This document shows positions 27,101-35,975 of a DNA stretch of 64,000 nucleotides, piece after piece. Below the pieces are notes generated by a model. The model had not been told where the DNA came from. It saw only the letters and a list, made by a program, of their open reading frames with translations, and ran no database searches. This stretch comes from Paenibacillus xylanexedens (GTDB lineage: Bacteria > Bacillota > Bacilli > Paenibacillales > Paenibacillaceae): the NCBI RefSeq assembly GCF_001908275.1, contig NZ_CP018620.1, positions 4,526,001-4,590,000 of the forward strand, written 5' to 3'. The first letter of the stretch is position 1, and every line of letters starts with the position of its first letter. The position numbers were made by a program, and so were the translations under genes.

Positions 27101-30100
27101 TCGGCAATTGCTGGCGGCGTTGCAATCGGGACGCTATGAGGATTGTCATCTGCCTCAGCTCGCGTACACACTTCAGACAGGGCGTGCGGCGATGGAAGAG
27201 CGACTGGCTTTGGTGGCAACTTCCATTGCTGAAATAGAAGACCGGCTGGACGCTTATATTCATGATCCGGAGAAAGCCGAAAACATCTATCGAGGCAAAA
27301 TAAAGTCCCACAGAGCCTCCATCGCTGCACTGGCAGAGGATGCAGATATGCAGGAAACGGTAAAAAGCTGGGTCCGCAAACGCAAGTATGGACAGCTGCT
27401 GGATCTTTGGGTGAAGGGTCTGGATGTTCCGTGGTCTGAAGGTTACACGGGAAGGACGCCCCAGCGAATCAGCCTGCCCACTTATCCGTTTGCCACAGAA
27501 CGTTATTGGGTGCCTGAACAGAAGGAGCGAAAATCGGGACAACCTGTACCAACATCTTATCTTCACCCGCTACTCCAGCGAAATACATCGGATCTGCAAG
27601 GGATTCGTTTCAGTTCAGAGTGGAGCGGAAAGGAATTTTTTCTAAATGATCATGTCATTCACAATCGTAAAATCATGCCAGGGGCCGCCTGTCTCGAAAT
27701 GGCCAGGGCAGCTGTGGAACAGGTTATTCCCACAGAAACATCCCAGCAGGACAGGGTTATAGTTTTTCGCGACATCTACTGGACTGTGCCGTTGGGGATG
27801 GAACTGCATTCAGTCACACCGGGCAGACTCCAGGCGGAATTGAGTTTAACTCTGCTGGATACGGGGGAGATCCGTTATGAAATAACCAGCGGGAAAAACG
27901 ATCCGAGATCCGTGAGATCCGAACCATCCAAACGGAATGTACATCATATTGGAACGATTTCGACGTCCACTCGTCAAGCATCATCCTATCCAACGATCGA
28001 TCTGGAATCCTTGCTGTTGCAATGCGGAAAACAAACGATGACGGCTGCTGAATGTTACCGTTCCTTTGAGCAGTCCGGCCTATATTATGGACCGGGTCAT
28101 CAGGGGATTCAGCGTCTTCATATTGGAGAGGGGCAAGTCATCGCACAATTGAAACTGCCGCCATCTCTTGCATCCACGGCTGAGGAGTACGGTCTGCATC
28201 CGGCTCTGGTGGATTCAGCTATACAGGCATGCATCGGATTGCCGCAATTCAAGGAAGGGGGAGTTACCCCATTTTCCTTGGATCAGGCTGTAATCTATCG
28301 AGACTGCCCGGATTCCGTCTGGGCATGGGTGCGTCTTTTGCCGGAACAGGATTCTTCCGGAAAGGCTAGCAAAGTGCAGATCGATCTATGTGACGACCAG
28401 GGAAAAATAGTCCTGCAATTCATAGGGCTGACGATTTTGCACAGACCGCACCCTGGGGAACCATCCGGCGTTATTCAGGAAGAGTCCAATACATTTGCAA
28501 AGCCACTACCGGATGAAACAATAGCTTACGCCACCTCGGAGAAGCAGACTCTGACACCAATTCCACTCTCGGGAGCGATGACTTATGCGCCAAGTTGGAG
28601 AGAAGTATCAGCCAGTCCCGATGTAACCCAACCTAAGTCCATGTCTTTCGGCGGTTCCGGGATTATCGTAGGCGGGACGTCGAGGCAGCAGGACGTTATT
28701 CAGCAATGGCATCCCGACCTGCAATCTGTTGCGGTTGAAGGGGATGCACCAGAAACAAAACTAGAAATCGAGTTAAAGCGCCATGGCGTAATCAGCCGTC
28801 TAGTCTGGATTGTGCCGCCCTCTAGCATCGTTCACGGACCGGAGCATGCTATGGAAGTGATAAATGAGCAGAACCAGGGATTGTTTCAGACATTTCTCCT
28901 CATTAAAGTCTTGATAAATCTGGGCTACGACGCACGCAGACTCGATCTGACCATCATAACGGAGAAGGCCTGCAACGTATTGGCTGGAGAAACGATCTAT
29001 CCTGCGCACGCCGGAATTAGCGGACTGGCAGGTTCCCTCGCCAAAGAAATGCCGGATTGGAGGGTCTGCCATCTGGATGTGGATGATGTCCATGACATCG
29101 GAGCGCATCCCGAACGCCATTTTCCAGGGATATGGGATGGGAATACTCGCGCCTGGCGGAATGGAAAAGGGTATGAAAGTGTACTGGTGAACGTCTGCTC
29201 TACAGGTGACACGCATGAAGCATTCAGAAAAAATGGCGTCTACGTCGTTATTGGCGGTGCGGGCGGCATTGGGGAAGCATGGAGTGAATATATGATTCGG
29301 CGCTATCAGGCGCGGCTTATCTGGATTGGCCGAAGAGCGGTCGATGCACGGATCGGAGAGCTATGCAGACGCCTTGGCGACTTGGGAACCGAACCGCTGT
29401 ATATTTTTGCGGATGCATCCGACAAACACAGCTTGCAGGAGGCATACCGCCAGATCAGATCATTGGCGCCAGCCATTCACGGGGTTGTCCATGCTGCAGT
29501 AGGCCTGATGGATCAAAGTCTGTCTCAGATGACTCCAGATTATTTCCGCAATGTATTGTTATCCAAGCTGGATGCCAGTGTGAACATGATGAACATTTTT
29601 GGACAGGAGCCTCTGGATTTCATGCTGTTTTTCTCCTCCATGAGTTCGTTCACCACACCAGCTGGACAAGCCGGATATGCCGCCGGATGTGCCTTTATCG
29701 ATGGCATGAGCGCTGCAGCACAATCCTGGAAATTCCCTGTAAAAGTAATGAATTGGGGTTACTGGGCTGAGACCGGCATCGCCAGTCAGGTGCCTGCCAC
29801 TTTCAAGCAAACACTGAATCAGTCGGGAATTGGCTCCATACACCCTGAGGATGCCATGCGGGCGCTGGAACTGCTGATGGCAGGAGGCAAGCATCAACTG
29901 GCGTTCATTCAGACGGACAAACCAGGGGCAGTGGAAGGCACAGCGTCTGATCGTATGTTTATGGTTGCGCCTGAAGCGAAGCAAGTAGGACGCCATCAGC
30001 TCATGAATCGAATTTCTGGGCAAGAACTCAACCTGAAGCCGATTCAACAAAAGTGGGCCGCCTTTAACGATGAATTCGAGTCCATGCTGGCCGGACTGCT

Positions 30101-33100
30101 GTCAATTCAGTTGCAGCAGATAATCTCAGCTCATTCGGCAAACCGTCCTGTTGCCATCTATGATCGCTGGATGAAGGAAAGCAGAAAGCGTATAGAGCAG
30201 TATACCTTGTCGCAACAGTCTCTTGCTTCTGACTCGATGTGGTCGGCATGGGAGCAGCGTATGAAGCACTGGCTGCTGGACCCGGATTTTGCGCCACAGG
30301 TTAAGTTAGTCGACCAGATGATACGCAGCCTGCCGGAGATTGTCAGAGGAGAGCTGGCTGCCACCCATATCATGTTCCCCGACGGAGCGATGGATATGGT
30401 GCAGAATATTTACAAGCATAATTCAGCAGCAGACTATTTCAATGAAATACTGGCCGATACCGTCGCAGCGTACCTTGCCGAGCGACTTGAATCCAATCCG
30501 CAGGCCAGCTTGCGTATTCTTGAAATCGGTGCCGGGACAGGAGGAACGACGGAAAAGGTGCTTGAGCGGATAAAACCCTTTGCCGCCTCTATTGCGGAGT
30601 ATGCATACACCGACATCTCGAGAGCATTCCTGCTGCATGGAGAAAAGACTTATGGGGAGAATCACCCTTATCTGAACTGCACCATGCTGGATATCGAAAA
30701 ACCTCCTGCCGAACAATCCTATGATCTGGGCAGTTATGATCTGGTCATCGCAGCCAACGTTCTTCATGCTACCCGGAACATCAGACGCACCATGGGTCAC
30801 GTACACTATCTATTAAAACAAAACGGCCTGCTTCTGCTGAACGAATTGACTCACAGTTCACTGTTTAGCCACCTGACATTTGGTTTGCTGGAAGGCTGGT
30901 GGCTGTATGAAGATGATGATATCCGTATCGGGGGCTCCCCTGTTCTTGGCAAGCAACAGTGGCAGAAGACGCTACAAGAGACTGGGTTTGGACAGGCAAT
31001 GCTGCCAGCCGAACCAGGTGAGAGTCTGGGGCAGCAGATCATCACCGCCTTCAGCGACGGATATATATCCATGGCCATACCTCCTGCGGAGGCCAGATCC
31101 AATCATGAGCCTATTTCTTCTGAAAACTCATCGGTCATGAACATGGACAAAGTGCAGACAGAACAACTGTCAGAGTCAGAACTGGATTCCGATCAGATGT
31201 GGCAGGCCAGCCTGACATTTTTCAAACGTCTGGTCGGTGAGGTTATTCGGATGTCACCTGAACATATCGATGAGTCCGAACTGATGGAGGCTTACGGCAT
31301 CGATTCCATCCTGATTGTTCAACTGACGAACCAGTTGCGCAAGCATTTTGACGGCGTGAACACCACGCTGTTTTTTGAGCACAAAACACTTGCATCATTA
31401 ATTCATTATTTTATGAAACAGCACAGACAGGAGCTATTGGTGGCGGTTTTACCGAATCTGCCTGAAAAAGAGCCGGAACAAACGCACGAATCCCTTATTC
31501 AGTCAACTGTTTCGGCAGTGGAAAGGACGATGGAGGAGCCTGTTTTCGATCCGGTAAAGCCTGTACCCATCACGGCATCTCTCAACTTAGCTGCCAATGA
31601 ACCGATTGCCATTATTGGCATCAGCGGCAAATATCCGCAGGCAGATAATCTGGAACAATTCTGGGACAACCTGATTGCAGGCAAGGACTGCATCACGGAG
31701 ATTCCGGAAGAACGCTGGTCACTTGAAGGATTCTATGAACCGGATCGCAAGGAAGCCGCGCGCAAAGGCAAGAGCTACAGCAAATGGGGCGGCTTCATTG
31801 AAGGATACGCTGATTTTGATCCGTTGTTCTTCCAGCTCTCTCCCAGAGAGGTCATAAACATGGACCCGCAGGAAAGGCTCTTTTTGCAAACCGTATGGGA
31901 AGCACTTGAAGACTCCGGCTATACAAGGGAACAGATGGATCGACAGTACAATGGCAAAGTGGGGGTATTTGCGGGTATTACCAAAAGTGGCTTCAACCTC
32001 TACGGCCCGCCGCTATGGAATGAAGGCAGTGAATGGTTCCCGCAGACCTCGTTCAGTTCGGTTGCAAACCGGGTTTCCTATTTGCTAAACCTCCATGGTC
32101 CCAGCATGCCGGTGGATACGATGTGCTCCTCTTCACTCACGGCTATCCATGAAGCATGTGAAAGCATTCGCCGCGGCGAATGTGAGGCAGCGATTGCAGG
32201 CGGGGTGAACCTGTATCTGCATCCTTCAAGCTATGTTGCCTTATGTGCCCAGCAGATGCTGGCAGCGGACGGTAAATGCAAAAGCTTCGCTCAGGAAGCA
32301 GACGGTTTTGTACCCGGGGAAGGCGTCGGAGTGGTTATCCTGAAACAACTGTCCAAAGCGGTTGAAGATAGCGATCAGATCCATGCGGTCATCCGCGGAA
32401 CCCACATTAACCACGGCGGCAAGACGAATGGGTATATGGTTCCCAATCCTGCAGCCCAGGGAGACCTGATTCGGGAGACGATGAATAAGGTAGGCATTGA
32501 TGCCCGCTGGATCAGCTATATCGAGGCACATGGAACCGGGACAAGCCTGGGGGATCCGATTGAAATGGCCGGACTTGCCCGAGCGTTCCGCCAGGATACG
32601 CAGGATAAAGGATACTGTTCCATTGGGTCACTGAAAAGCAACGTTGGACATATGGAATCGGCTGCCGGAATTGGCGGACTTACCAAGATCATTCTTCAGT
32701 TGAAACATGGTCAGATTGCACCCAGCCTGCATGCCGGAGAACTGAACAGGGAAATTGACTTCAAAAACACGCCGTTTATCGTACAGCAGAAGGCGAGTGA
32801 TTGGTCAAGACCGATGGTTGAGGTGGACGGACTGATGCGGGAAATACCGCGCATTGCTGGTGTATCCTCATTTGGCGCTGGGGGCGCTAATGCTCATGTT
32901 ATCGTTGAAGAATACATTCCTGCTCCTGCTCACCCTTCTTTTCCGGTGACAGAAAGCTCTTCTGGCATGACAGAACGTAAGTCGGAGCAACCGGTAATGA
33001 TCGTTTTGTCTGCCCGAAATGAAGAAAGGCTGGTTGCTTTGGCGGAGAAACTTCTACTATATATTAGCCGCCGAACATTGGATGATCAGGTGTTAGACAA

Positions 33101-35864
33101 GCTGGCCTATACACTTCAAACCGGCAGAGAGGCAATGGAAGAACGTTTGGCTTTTACAGCAAGCACGATACGTGAACTGATCGCTAGACTGGTTACCATT
33201 CAAACCGGAAAGTTAAAACAAGCCATTCCCGGGATATACAGAGGACGGGTTAATCGAACCTCGTATACTCCTTTAGACACCGAGCAAGAAGCGAACAAAC
33301 CTGCTTCTGAGGATGTCAGGCAGGCCATGATACAAGTTAACGTGGATCGATTGCTCGAATTATGGGTGAATGGCGCGAAGCTGGACTGGAAGCAAATGTA
33401 TGGTGCAATAACGCCAGACAAAATGAGTCTGCCCACCTATCCGTTTGAGCGGGAAAAATATTGGCTGCCTGACGCTAAGGGAATGCTGCATGTTGCTAAT
33501 ACCACCGAGGCAGATTCCCGCAATCCCATTGTGCTTCATCCGATGCTTCACCATAATACATCCCTGTTATCGGAGCAGCGCTTCACCTCACGGTTTAGCG
33601 GTGATGAATTTTTCCTGTCAGATCATCAGGTCGGAACCTACCGGGTACTTCCGGGAGTGGCATATTTGGAAATGGCTCGCGAGGCTGTGAAACGCTCTGT
33701 AGAACATGCTGATTCCGTGCCTGAGGTGATTGTGCTGGAAAATATCATCTGGGGCAGACCCGTGGTAATTGCCGCTCAGGCCACCGACGTTCATGTGCGC
33801 TTGTATACGGAAGAGCAGGGAGATATCCACTATGAAGTATACACCCAAGATGCGTCAGGCGAGTTGCTGCACAGTCAGGGTTTGGCTTTGCTGAAAACTG
33901 AATCTCAAGACTTAAGGCTGAATTTGGCAGACATACGCAACAGATGCATAAAGCCGTGGACAGCGGATGAATGCTATCAGGCTTTTGAACAGATGGGACT
34001 ACACTATGGCACAGCCATGCGAGGGATCGAAACGGTCTACACGGGAGAAAACGCGGTGCTGGCCAAGCTCGCTCTGCCTGCCCGGGTGAGGGACTCTACT
34101 CGTGACTTCGTCCTCCATCCGTCCATGGCAGATGCGGCTTTGCAGTCTGCCATTGGATTGCTGCTTGCAAGTTCGATGCCTGATGATCACAGACTGCAAA
34201 CAAGTCCAAGTCCGCTGCTTCCTTTTGCACTGGAGCGGGTCGTTTTCCACCGTCCTTGTACAGCCTACATGTGGGCTTATATTCGTTACAGTAAGGGACA
34301 TAAACCATCTTATTCGCTGCAAAAGCTGGACATCGACTTGTGTGATGAAGATGGAAATGTATGTGTGCAATTCGAGGGCTTCACCAGCAAACCATTGAAG
34401 GGAGAGATTCACATGGGGAAAACATTATCTCCAACCGAATCACAAACACTGTTGTTTGCAAAAGAGTGGAAGGAGCAGGAAGCAGTAGTTGTACCTGAGG
34501 TGGTATACAGTCGTCATATCGTCATGTTATCTGGCCCTTGGATAGAGCAGGAACACGTCTTGGCTGCCAAACTTCCGAATGTACAGTATGTATCCCTTGG
34601 TCCAGACCCATCGGATCGGGTTGGTCATTCCGACTTGATGGATGAGCAATACTTGTTTGCTGTTAAGAAGGCCTATCGTTATGTGCAACAGTTGCTTAAA
34701 GCTAGACCGGAAGGTGCTGTACTCATTCAACTGCTGGTTGCCAAGCGGGCACAATACAAATTATTCGGAGGATTATCTGCCTTGCTGAAAACGGCTGAAT
34801 TGGAAAATCCGAAAATCATCATTCAAATCATTGAAGCAGATGATCTTCAGAGTACCGAACGAGTGGTGCAGATCCTAACGGAAAGCAGTCAAAGCGCTGG
34901 CGACACACATATTCGCTATCAGAACGATAAAAGATATACATCATTGTGGAAAGAGGTCGGTACTTCACATTCCTCCTTGGTCGAGCTGCCTTGGAAAGAT
35001 CGAGGCGTGTATCTGATTACAGGTGGTCTGGGAGCAATCGGATCTATCATAGCGGAGCATATCGCCAAGCAGGCAGAACATCCCGTACTCATCCTTACAG
35101 GGCGCTCTGAACCGGATGAATCAGATCACCAGCGAGTGGCGTTGCTGGAACAGATGGGGGCAGAGGTCATCTATCGGCGTTCGGATGTCTCGAAGAGGGA
35201 AGCTGTAGATGAACTGATGCTGGAAATCAGCCAAAACCACGGCGAATTGCATGGAATCATTCATAATGCAGGCCTAATTCGCGACAGCTATATGATCCGA
35301 AAGGAGCTTGATGACATCGAAGAGGTGCTGGCTCCAAAAGTCGCTGGAACGGTTCATTTGGATGAAGCAAGCCAGTATTTTAAGCTGGACTTTTTTGTAT
35401 TGTTTTCCTCGCTAGCCGGGGTACATGGCAATGTGGGTCAAGCCGATTATGCGGCAGCGAATGCGTTTATGGACGAATATTCCGAATACCGCAATGAACG
35501 TGTTCAGCAGGGAGAACGTCACGGGTTTACACTCGCCATTAATTGGCCCTTGTGGGAAGAGGGCGGTATGCATATGAATGATCATGCGAGACAGAACATG
35601 GAACAAATATCAGGAACGGTTCCACTGGAGCGTGCAAATGCGATGCGATCTCTCCAGCAGACACTGCAAGAGAGAAGGTCACCTGTAGTCGTCATTCAAG
35701 GGGAGGCTGATCAAATGCGAAGCTTCATGGGTATTTCCGGGACTGCACCGATTATGAATACGGATGAAGCATACAGCCGTTCCGATGACGAGAATTACCT
35801 CCACCTTGTAGAGAAAATTCGCAGCGGTGAATGTACCCTTGATCAATTAATGCATCTCAAGTAG
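18186..35864 (+). CDS. Giant trans-AT polyketide synthase: cMT-ACP-ER (module 2), modules 3, 4 and KS-DH-KR of module 5
   Basis: 5892 residues (17.7 kb). Order with rough positions: cMT (40-370, LEIGAGTGGT); ACP2 (Ser~446, YGVDSI); MDR-type enoylreductase (553-890, ATGGVGLVAIQLA) after the ACP; KS3 (920-1335, Cys1082); DH3 (1525-1830, His1559, HxxxGxxxxP intact); KR3 (1840-2240, YACAN); ACP3 (Ser~2357, YGFDSI); KS4 (2490-2920, Cys2662); DH4 (3125-3420, DHVIHNRKIMP, Gly replaced by Asn); KR4 (3460-3900, YAAGC); cMT (3960-4300); ACP4 (Ser~4374); KS5 (4470-4910, Cys4647); DH5 (5115-5410, DHQVGTYRVLP, Gly replaced by Thr); KR5 (5415-5850, YAAAN). It ends without an ACP. The tail YLHLVEKIRSGECTLDQL looks like a helical docking element for the next protein. 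Predicted output: saturated alpha-methyl unit (2), enoyl (3), alpha-methyl enoyl (4), enoyl (5). Confidence 0.93.
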   Translation: MIITEHMDSVQEQMSSIERLLIRLLWGQLHHAGCMDEHFVIEKTVRPFYQKWLIESRLMLAEYAQELPGPVESLQSEEIAAWTRLSWEEWESRLPDWISHPDVRAYARLADSMIRALPDILSGHRAATEVMFPDSSMHMVEGIYKHHAIADYFNGTLAEQALSVINELTSEITGHRKVNILEIGAGTGGTSEVVFEKLKPVAHKIQEYCYSDISRAFLMHAEQQYGPSVPYLTYRIADLKIPFAEQGIEPGRYDLIIASNVLHTTPDIRDTLRMIKASLKKDGQLLLNEITRKTVINHLTFGLLEGWWQYTDENVRIPGCPALSAANWKKMLQREGYHSVHYPSAQADRYGQHIIAAKSDGIVIRANCSAPVVKNVFQPSRPADIVHQNVSFYEQEQSAPDHGIITTEMTEQFVRKAIRESIAEDLKMEQSRIQNNRSFSDYGVDSIIAVHLVNVLNQKCKLTLQTTVLFDYNNVDRLAEHILQEYGKTIESLLLQSQSWEPEPAAAMASDTATTIFPGTSLPSESVNYTPAPFVDSSNAKAPNTRINDKTSGSYFYRTHIGSPSEINDLQLHQTLVQELRPDEVRISVRAFSLNFGDLLCIRGLYPTMPPYPFTPGFEAAGIVVETGSSVTTVKTGDEVVFYADASLGAHATAITCKAEQVFAKPDRLTHEEACSLPVVAMTVIAAFRKANIQPGERVLIQTATGGVGLVAIQLARHFGAEIFATASMQHKLDYLQEMGASYVINYATTDFEQEVQRLTNGEGVHVILNTLPGEALQKGLNCLARNGRYIEIAMTALKSAHAVNLSGLNHNQSFYSLDLRKLGMEQPEMLAEYRQEMMHWVEEGVIRPLIGQTFPMDRLQEAYRCMDQRKNIGKIVINVPEYMYYQPAAAALPANSTCVTTQVRIESDGLGNKSEEMTTYEPVAIIGMSGRFAGSRDVAELWSHLEKGDDLIQREQRWNLAKHYEADVSFCDQGSFLDNIHAFDPLFFNISGQEAAYMDPQQRIFLEEAWRTFEDAGYAGDSMQGRKCGVYVGCTEMDYGQLMGEQPPAQSFWGKAGSIIPARIAYYLDLKGPAIAVDTACSSSLVAIHLACQSLWARETEMALAGGVFIQSTPQFYMDANRAGMLSTTGRCHTFDERADGFVPGEGAGAVLLKRLSDAVRDGDHIHGVIRGTGINQDGTTNGITAPSAKSQTALEKQVYDRFGIDPSSIQLVEAHGTGTRLGDPIEFQALTNAFSSYTDQKQYCALGSIKTNIGHLATAAGIAGLIKVLLSLRHKRIPASLHMEKANPNITFGDSPFYVNTETKPWHTEKGQRRRAAISSFGFSGTNAHMVIEEAPPRPAASSDLRPGYLIALSARTADQLRQQAEQLVSYAKENSAVESLHMSYTLLTGRPHLAHRMICIARNGEQLADQLSEWLAKGESNSVTSGFVNRNEQRGNASLKRYAAECIRQCRETEDSSVYLEHLSALCEMYVQGYDLSFDKLFPISAQRIPLPTYPFAGDDYWVPAREDTQRVKHPSSAEYAFGTVLHLLVHRNTSSVKQLQYSSTFSGQEFFFKDHLVKGMKVLPGVAHLEWVCFAADTAWGEFSDSRMIRLRNVIWSAPLILNETSASFAIRFRPVEQTEGDETMHFEIVQEQGKENDQHKQLYSQGQVILAKLPVQVERDIQTELAACKPSPVHAEAFYAASAQTGIVLGPGLRGIQSVHVGQDRVIAHLSLPQSLTSSGEEYILHPSLMDSALQVSIGYLLGIVTDQAASGRPALPFALEQLDILGPCTAEMWVVAAYSSGNNRDSKIHKLDVDLCDMHGVVRIRMTGFTPRVLEKDFDTPEEENVRPILMAPEWKPLEISSDQSAAKYNNHLILISDHFTGQLSSLRQSFPHARCVRLASDTFASEERFELDNALPHPLASFFTESAAHLLEEIKQMVNTETGSTLIQLVIPFEEEGQGGLLNGLAGMLLTASREHRQLTCQLIQLHFSIQTGELIDKVASESRHSENVIARYPASGIRQTRVWHALSAHSAGNSSSWKDGGVYLITGGIGGIGLALTRTLVSQIRNATILLNGRSTPNAEQQAQLQQLQLNGNHVLYRKGDITSREAVQRLVQEIQSDYGELNGIIHAAGVVKDRGLRHKDLEELRSVLAPKVDGTIWIDESTAHMALDFFVLFSSLAAVTGNPGQADYACANAFMDAYTTYRNGLVRNGQRNGTTLAINWPLWREGSMHPGAAAEQKIRRQWGMYPMDTSIGIKLLHMAMNSGSSQVLAFYGEPDVFLSGVMSDSAGSVDQPSISNVSTAPSQSMTSVAVPSDVPESQKRTWSTEDERKRLLVSRVQDVLTDHMSELLQVNRTDIFPDVEFGEYGFDSISFTDFAGILNEHYALKLTPTVFFEHSTLRSLTGHLVGAYPKQWDTLLPEKHMDTEGLHTDDSSQEKETEGVSSNLLGQVEQAGSFSIRNPYTFPKETEDSSEQKGQMGGSITSSERHRESSLPESDHQNHKAPEPIAIIGMSGRFPMAKDIDALWNNLLQGRDCISEIPPDRWDWRAYYGDPDQAHNKTNIKWGGFMEGVAEFDPGFFGISPREAELMDPQQRLLMMYAWKAIEDAGYAPPSLSGSKMGIFVGTASSGYHRLLTQADTVIEGYTSTGHVASVGPNRMSFFLNVHGPSEPVETACSSSLVALHRAVQAIRNGDCDTAIVGGVNTILDPDYHISFNKAGMLSPDGRCKTFSDEVNGYVRGEGVGMIFLKGLRAAEQAGDHIYGLIRATDENHGGRAASLTAPNPRAQADLIKSVYSKAGVHPSTIGYIEAHGTGTPLGDPIEINGLKIAFQETPATAELNLTTSASCGLGSIKTNIGHLELAAGIAGVIKVLLQMKYKTLVKTVHYERPNPYIQLEGSPFYIVDENKAWEALHDSAGRTLPRRAGVSSFGFGGVNAHVLLEEYIPAESVANSDRTLHPAHGDSMNKATSVCVVLSAKTEQTLQEQARQLLAALQSGRYEDCHLPQLAYTLQTGRAAMEERLALVATSIAEIEDRLDAYIHDPEKAENIYRGKIKSHRASIAALAEDADMQETVKSWVRKRKYGQLLDLWVKGLDVPWSEGYTGRTPQRISLPTYPFATERYWVPEQKERKSGQPVPTSYLHPLLQRNTSDLQGIRFSSEWSGKEFFLNDHVIHNRKIMPGAACLEMARAAVEQVIPTETSQQDRVIVFRDIYWTVPLGMELHSVTPGRLQAELSLTLLDTGEIRYEITSGKNDPRSVRSEPSKRNVHHIGTISTSTRQASSYPTIDLESLLLQCGKQTMTAAECYRSFEQSGLYYGPGHQGIQRLHIGEGQVIAQLKLPPSLASTAEEYGLHPALVDSAIQACIGLPQFKEGGVTPFSLDQAVIYRDCPDSVWAWVRLLPEQDSSGKASKVQIDLCDDQGKIVLQFIGLTILHRPHPGEPSGVIQEESNTFAKPLPDETIAYATSEKQTLTPIPLSGAMTYAPSWREVSASPDVTQPKSMSFGGSGIIVGGTSRQQDVIQQWHPDLQSVAVEGDAPETKLEIELKRHGVISRLVWIVPPSSIVHGPEHAMEVINEQNQGLFQTFLLIKVLINLGYDARRLDLTIITEKACNVLAGETIYPAHAGISGLAGSLAKEMPDWRVCHLDVDDVHDIGAHPERHFPGIWDGNTRAWRNGKGYESVLVNVCSTGDTHEAFRKNGVYVVIGGAGGIGEAWSEYMIRRYQARLIWIGRRAVDARIGELCRRLGDLGTEPLYIFADASDKHSLQEAYRQIRSLAPAIHGVVHAAVGLMDQSLSQMTPDYFRNVLLSKLDASVNMMNIFGQEPLDFMLFFSSMSSFTTPAGQAGYAAGCAFIDGMSAAAQSWKFPVKVMNWGYWAETGIASQVPATFKQTLNQSGIGSIHPEDAMRALELLMAGGKHQLAFIQTDKPGAVEGTASDRMFMVAPEAKQVGRHQLMNRISGQELNLKPIQQKWAAFNDEFESMLAGLLSIQLQQIISAHSANRPVAIYDRWMKESRKRIEQYTLSQQSLASDSMWSAWEQRMKHWLLDPDFAPQVKLVDQMIRSLPEIVRGELAATHIMFPDGAMDMVQNIYKHNSAADYFNEILADTVAAYLAERLESNPQASLRILEIGAGTGGTTEKVLERIKPFAASIAEYAYTDISRAFLLHGEKTYGENHPYLNCTMLDIEKPPAEQSYDLGSYDLVIAANVLHATRNIRRTMGHVHYLLKQNGLLLLNELTHSSLFSHLTFGLLEGWWLYEDDDIRIGGSPVLGKQQWQKTLQETGFGQAMLPAEPGESLGQQIITAFSDGYISMAIPPAEARSNHEPISSENSSVMNMDKVQTEQLSESELDSDQMWQASLTFFKRLVGEVIRMSPEHIDESELMEAYGIDSILIVQLTNQLRKHFDGVNTTLFFEHKTLASLIHYFMKQHRQELLVAVLPNLPEKEPEQTHESLIQSTVSAVERTMEEPVFDPVKPVPITASLNLAANEPIAIIGISGKYPQADNLEQFWDNLIAGKDCITEIPEERWSLEGFYEPDRKEAARKGKSYSKWGGFIEGYADFDPLFFQLSPREVINMDPQERLFLQTVWEALEDSGYTREQMDRQYNGKVGVFAGITKSGFNLYGPPLWNEGSEWFPQTSFSSVANRVSYLLNLHGPSMPVDTMCSSSLTAIHEACESIRRGECEAAIAGGVNLYLHPSSYVALCAQQMLAADGKCKSFAQEADGFVPGEGVGVVILKQLSKAVEDSDQIHAVIRGTHINHGGKTNGYMVPNPAAQGDLIRETMNKVGIDARWISYIEAHGTGTSLGDPIEMAGLARAFRQDTQDKGYCSIGSLKSNVGHMESAAGIGGLTKIILQLKHGQIAPSLHAGELNREIDFKNTPFIVQQKASDWSRPMVEVDGLMREIPRIAGVSSFGAGGANAHVIVEEYIPAPAHPSFPVTESSSGMTERKSEQPVMIVLSARNEERLVALAEKLLLYISRRTLDDQVLDKLAYTLQTGREAMEERLAFTASTIRELIARLVTIQTGKLKQAIPGIYRGRVNRTSYTPLDTEQEANKPASEDVRQAMIQVNVDRLLELWVNGAKLDWKQMYGAITPDKMSLPTYPFEREKYWLPDAKGMLHVANTTEADSRNPIVLHPMLHHNTSLLSEQRFTSRFSGDEFFLSDHQVGTYRVLPGVAYLEMAREAVKRSVEHADSVPEVIVLENIIWGRPVVIAAQATDVHVRLYTEEQGDIHYEVYTQDASGELLHSQGLALLKTESQDLRLNLADIRNRCIKPWTADECYQAFEQMGLHYGTAMRGIETVYTGENAVLAKLALPARVRDSTRDFVLHPSMADAALQSAIGLLLASSMPDDHRLQTSPSPLLPFALERVVFHRPCTAYMWAYIRYSKGHKPSYSLQKLDIDLCDEDGNVCVQFEGFTSKPLKGEIHMGKTLSPTESQTLLFAKEWKEQEAVVVPEVVYSRHIVMLSGPWIEQEHVLAAKLPNVQYVSLGPDPSDRVGHSDLMDEQYLFAVKKAYRYVQQLLKARPEGAVLIQLLVAKRAQYKLFGGLSALLKTAELENPKIIIQIIEADDLQSTERVVQILTESSQSAGDTHIRYQNDKRYTSLWKEVGTSHSSLVELPWKDRGVYLITGGLGAIGSIIAEHIAKQAEHPVLILTGRSEPDESDHQRVALLEQMGAEVIYRRSDVSKREAVDELMLEISQNHGELHGIIHNAGLIRDSYMIRKELDDIEEVLAPKVAGTVHLDEASQYFKLDFFVLFSSLAGVHGNVGQADYAAANAFMDEYSEYRNERVQQGERHGFTLAINWPLWEEGGMHMNDHARQNMEQISGTVPLERANAMRSLQQTLQERRSPVVVIQGEADQMRSFMGISGTAPIMNTDEAYSRSDDENYLHLVEKIRSGECTLDQLMHLK

Positions 35865-35975
35865 TTGTACTTGCTTTGCTTGCTTCTAAGCCGGTTTTTA
35901 AGACTTACGCGAAATGCGCTTGATTTTTTCAACAATTCTATCGATTGACGTTTTTCTTTTAAGGAGGTGATCGCT

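Noticed and set aside
35865..35975. Possible terminator between two PKS genes (short hairpin before TTTTTT)
   Set aside because: The stem is only about three base pairs, so I do not count it as a terminator, though read-through by LoaP would make such sites tolerable.
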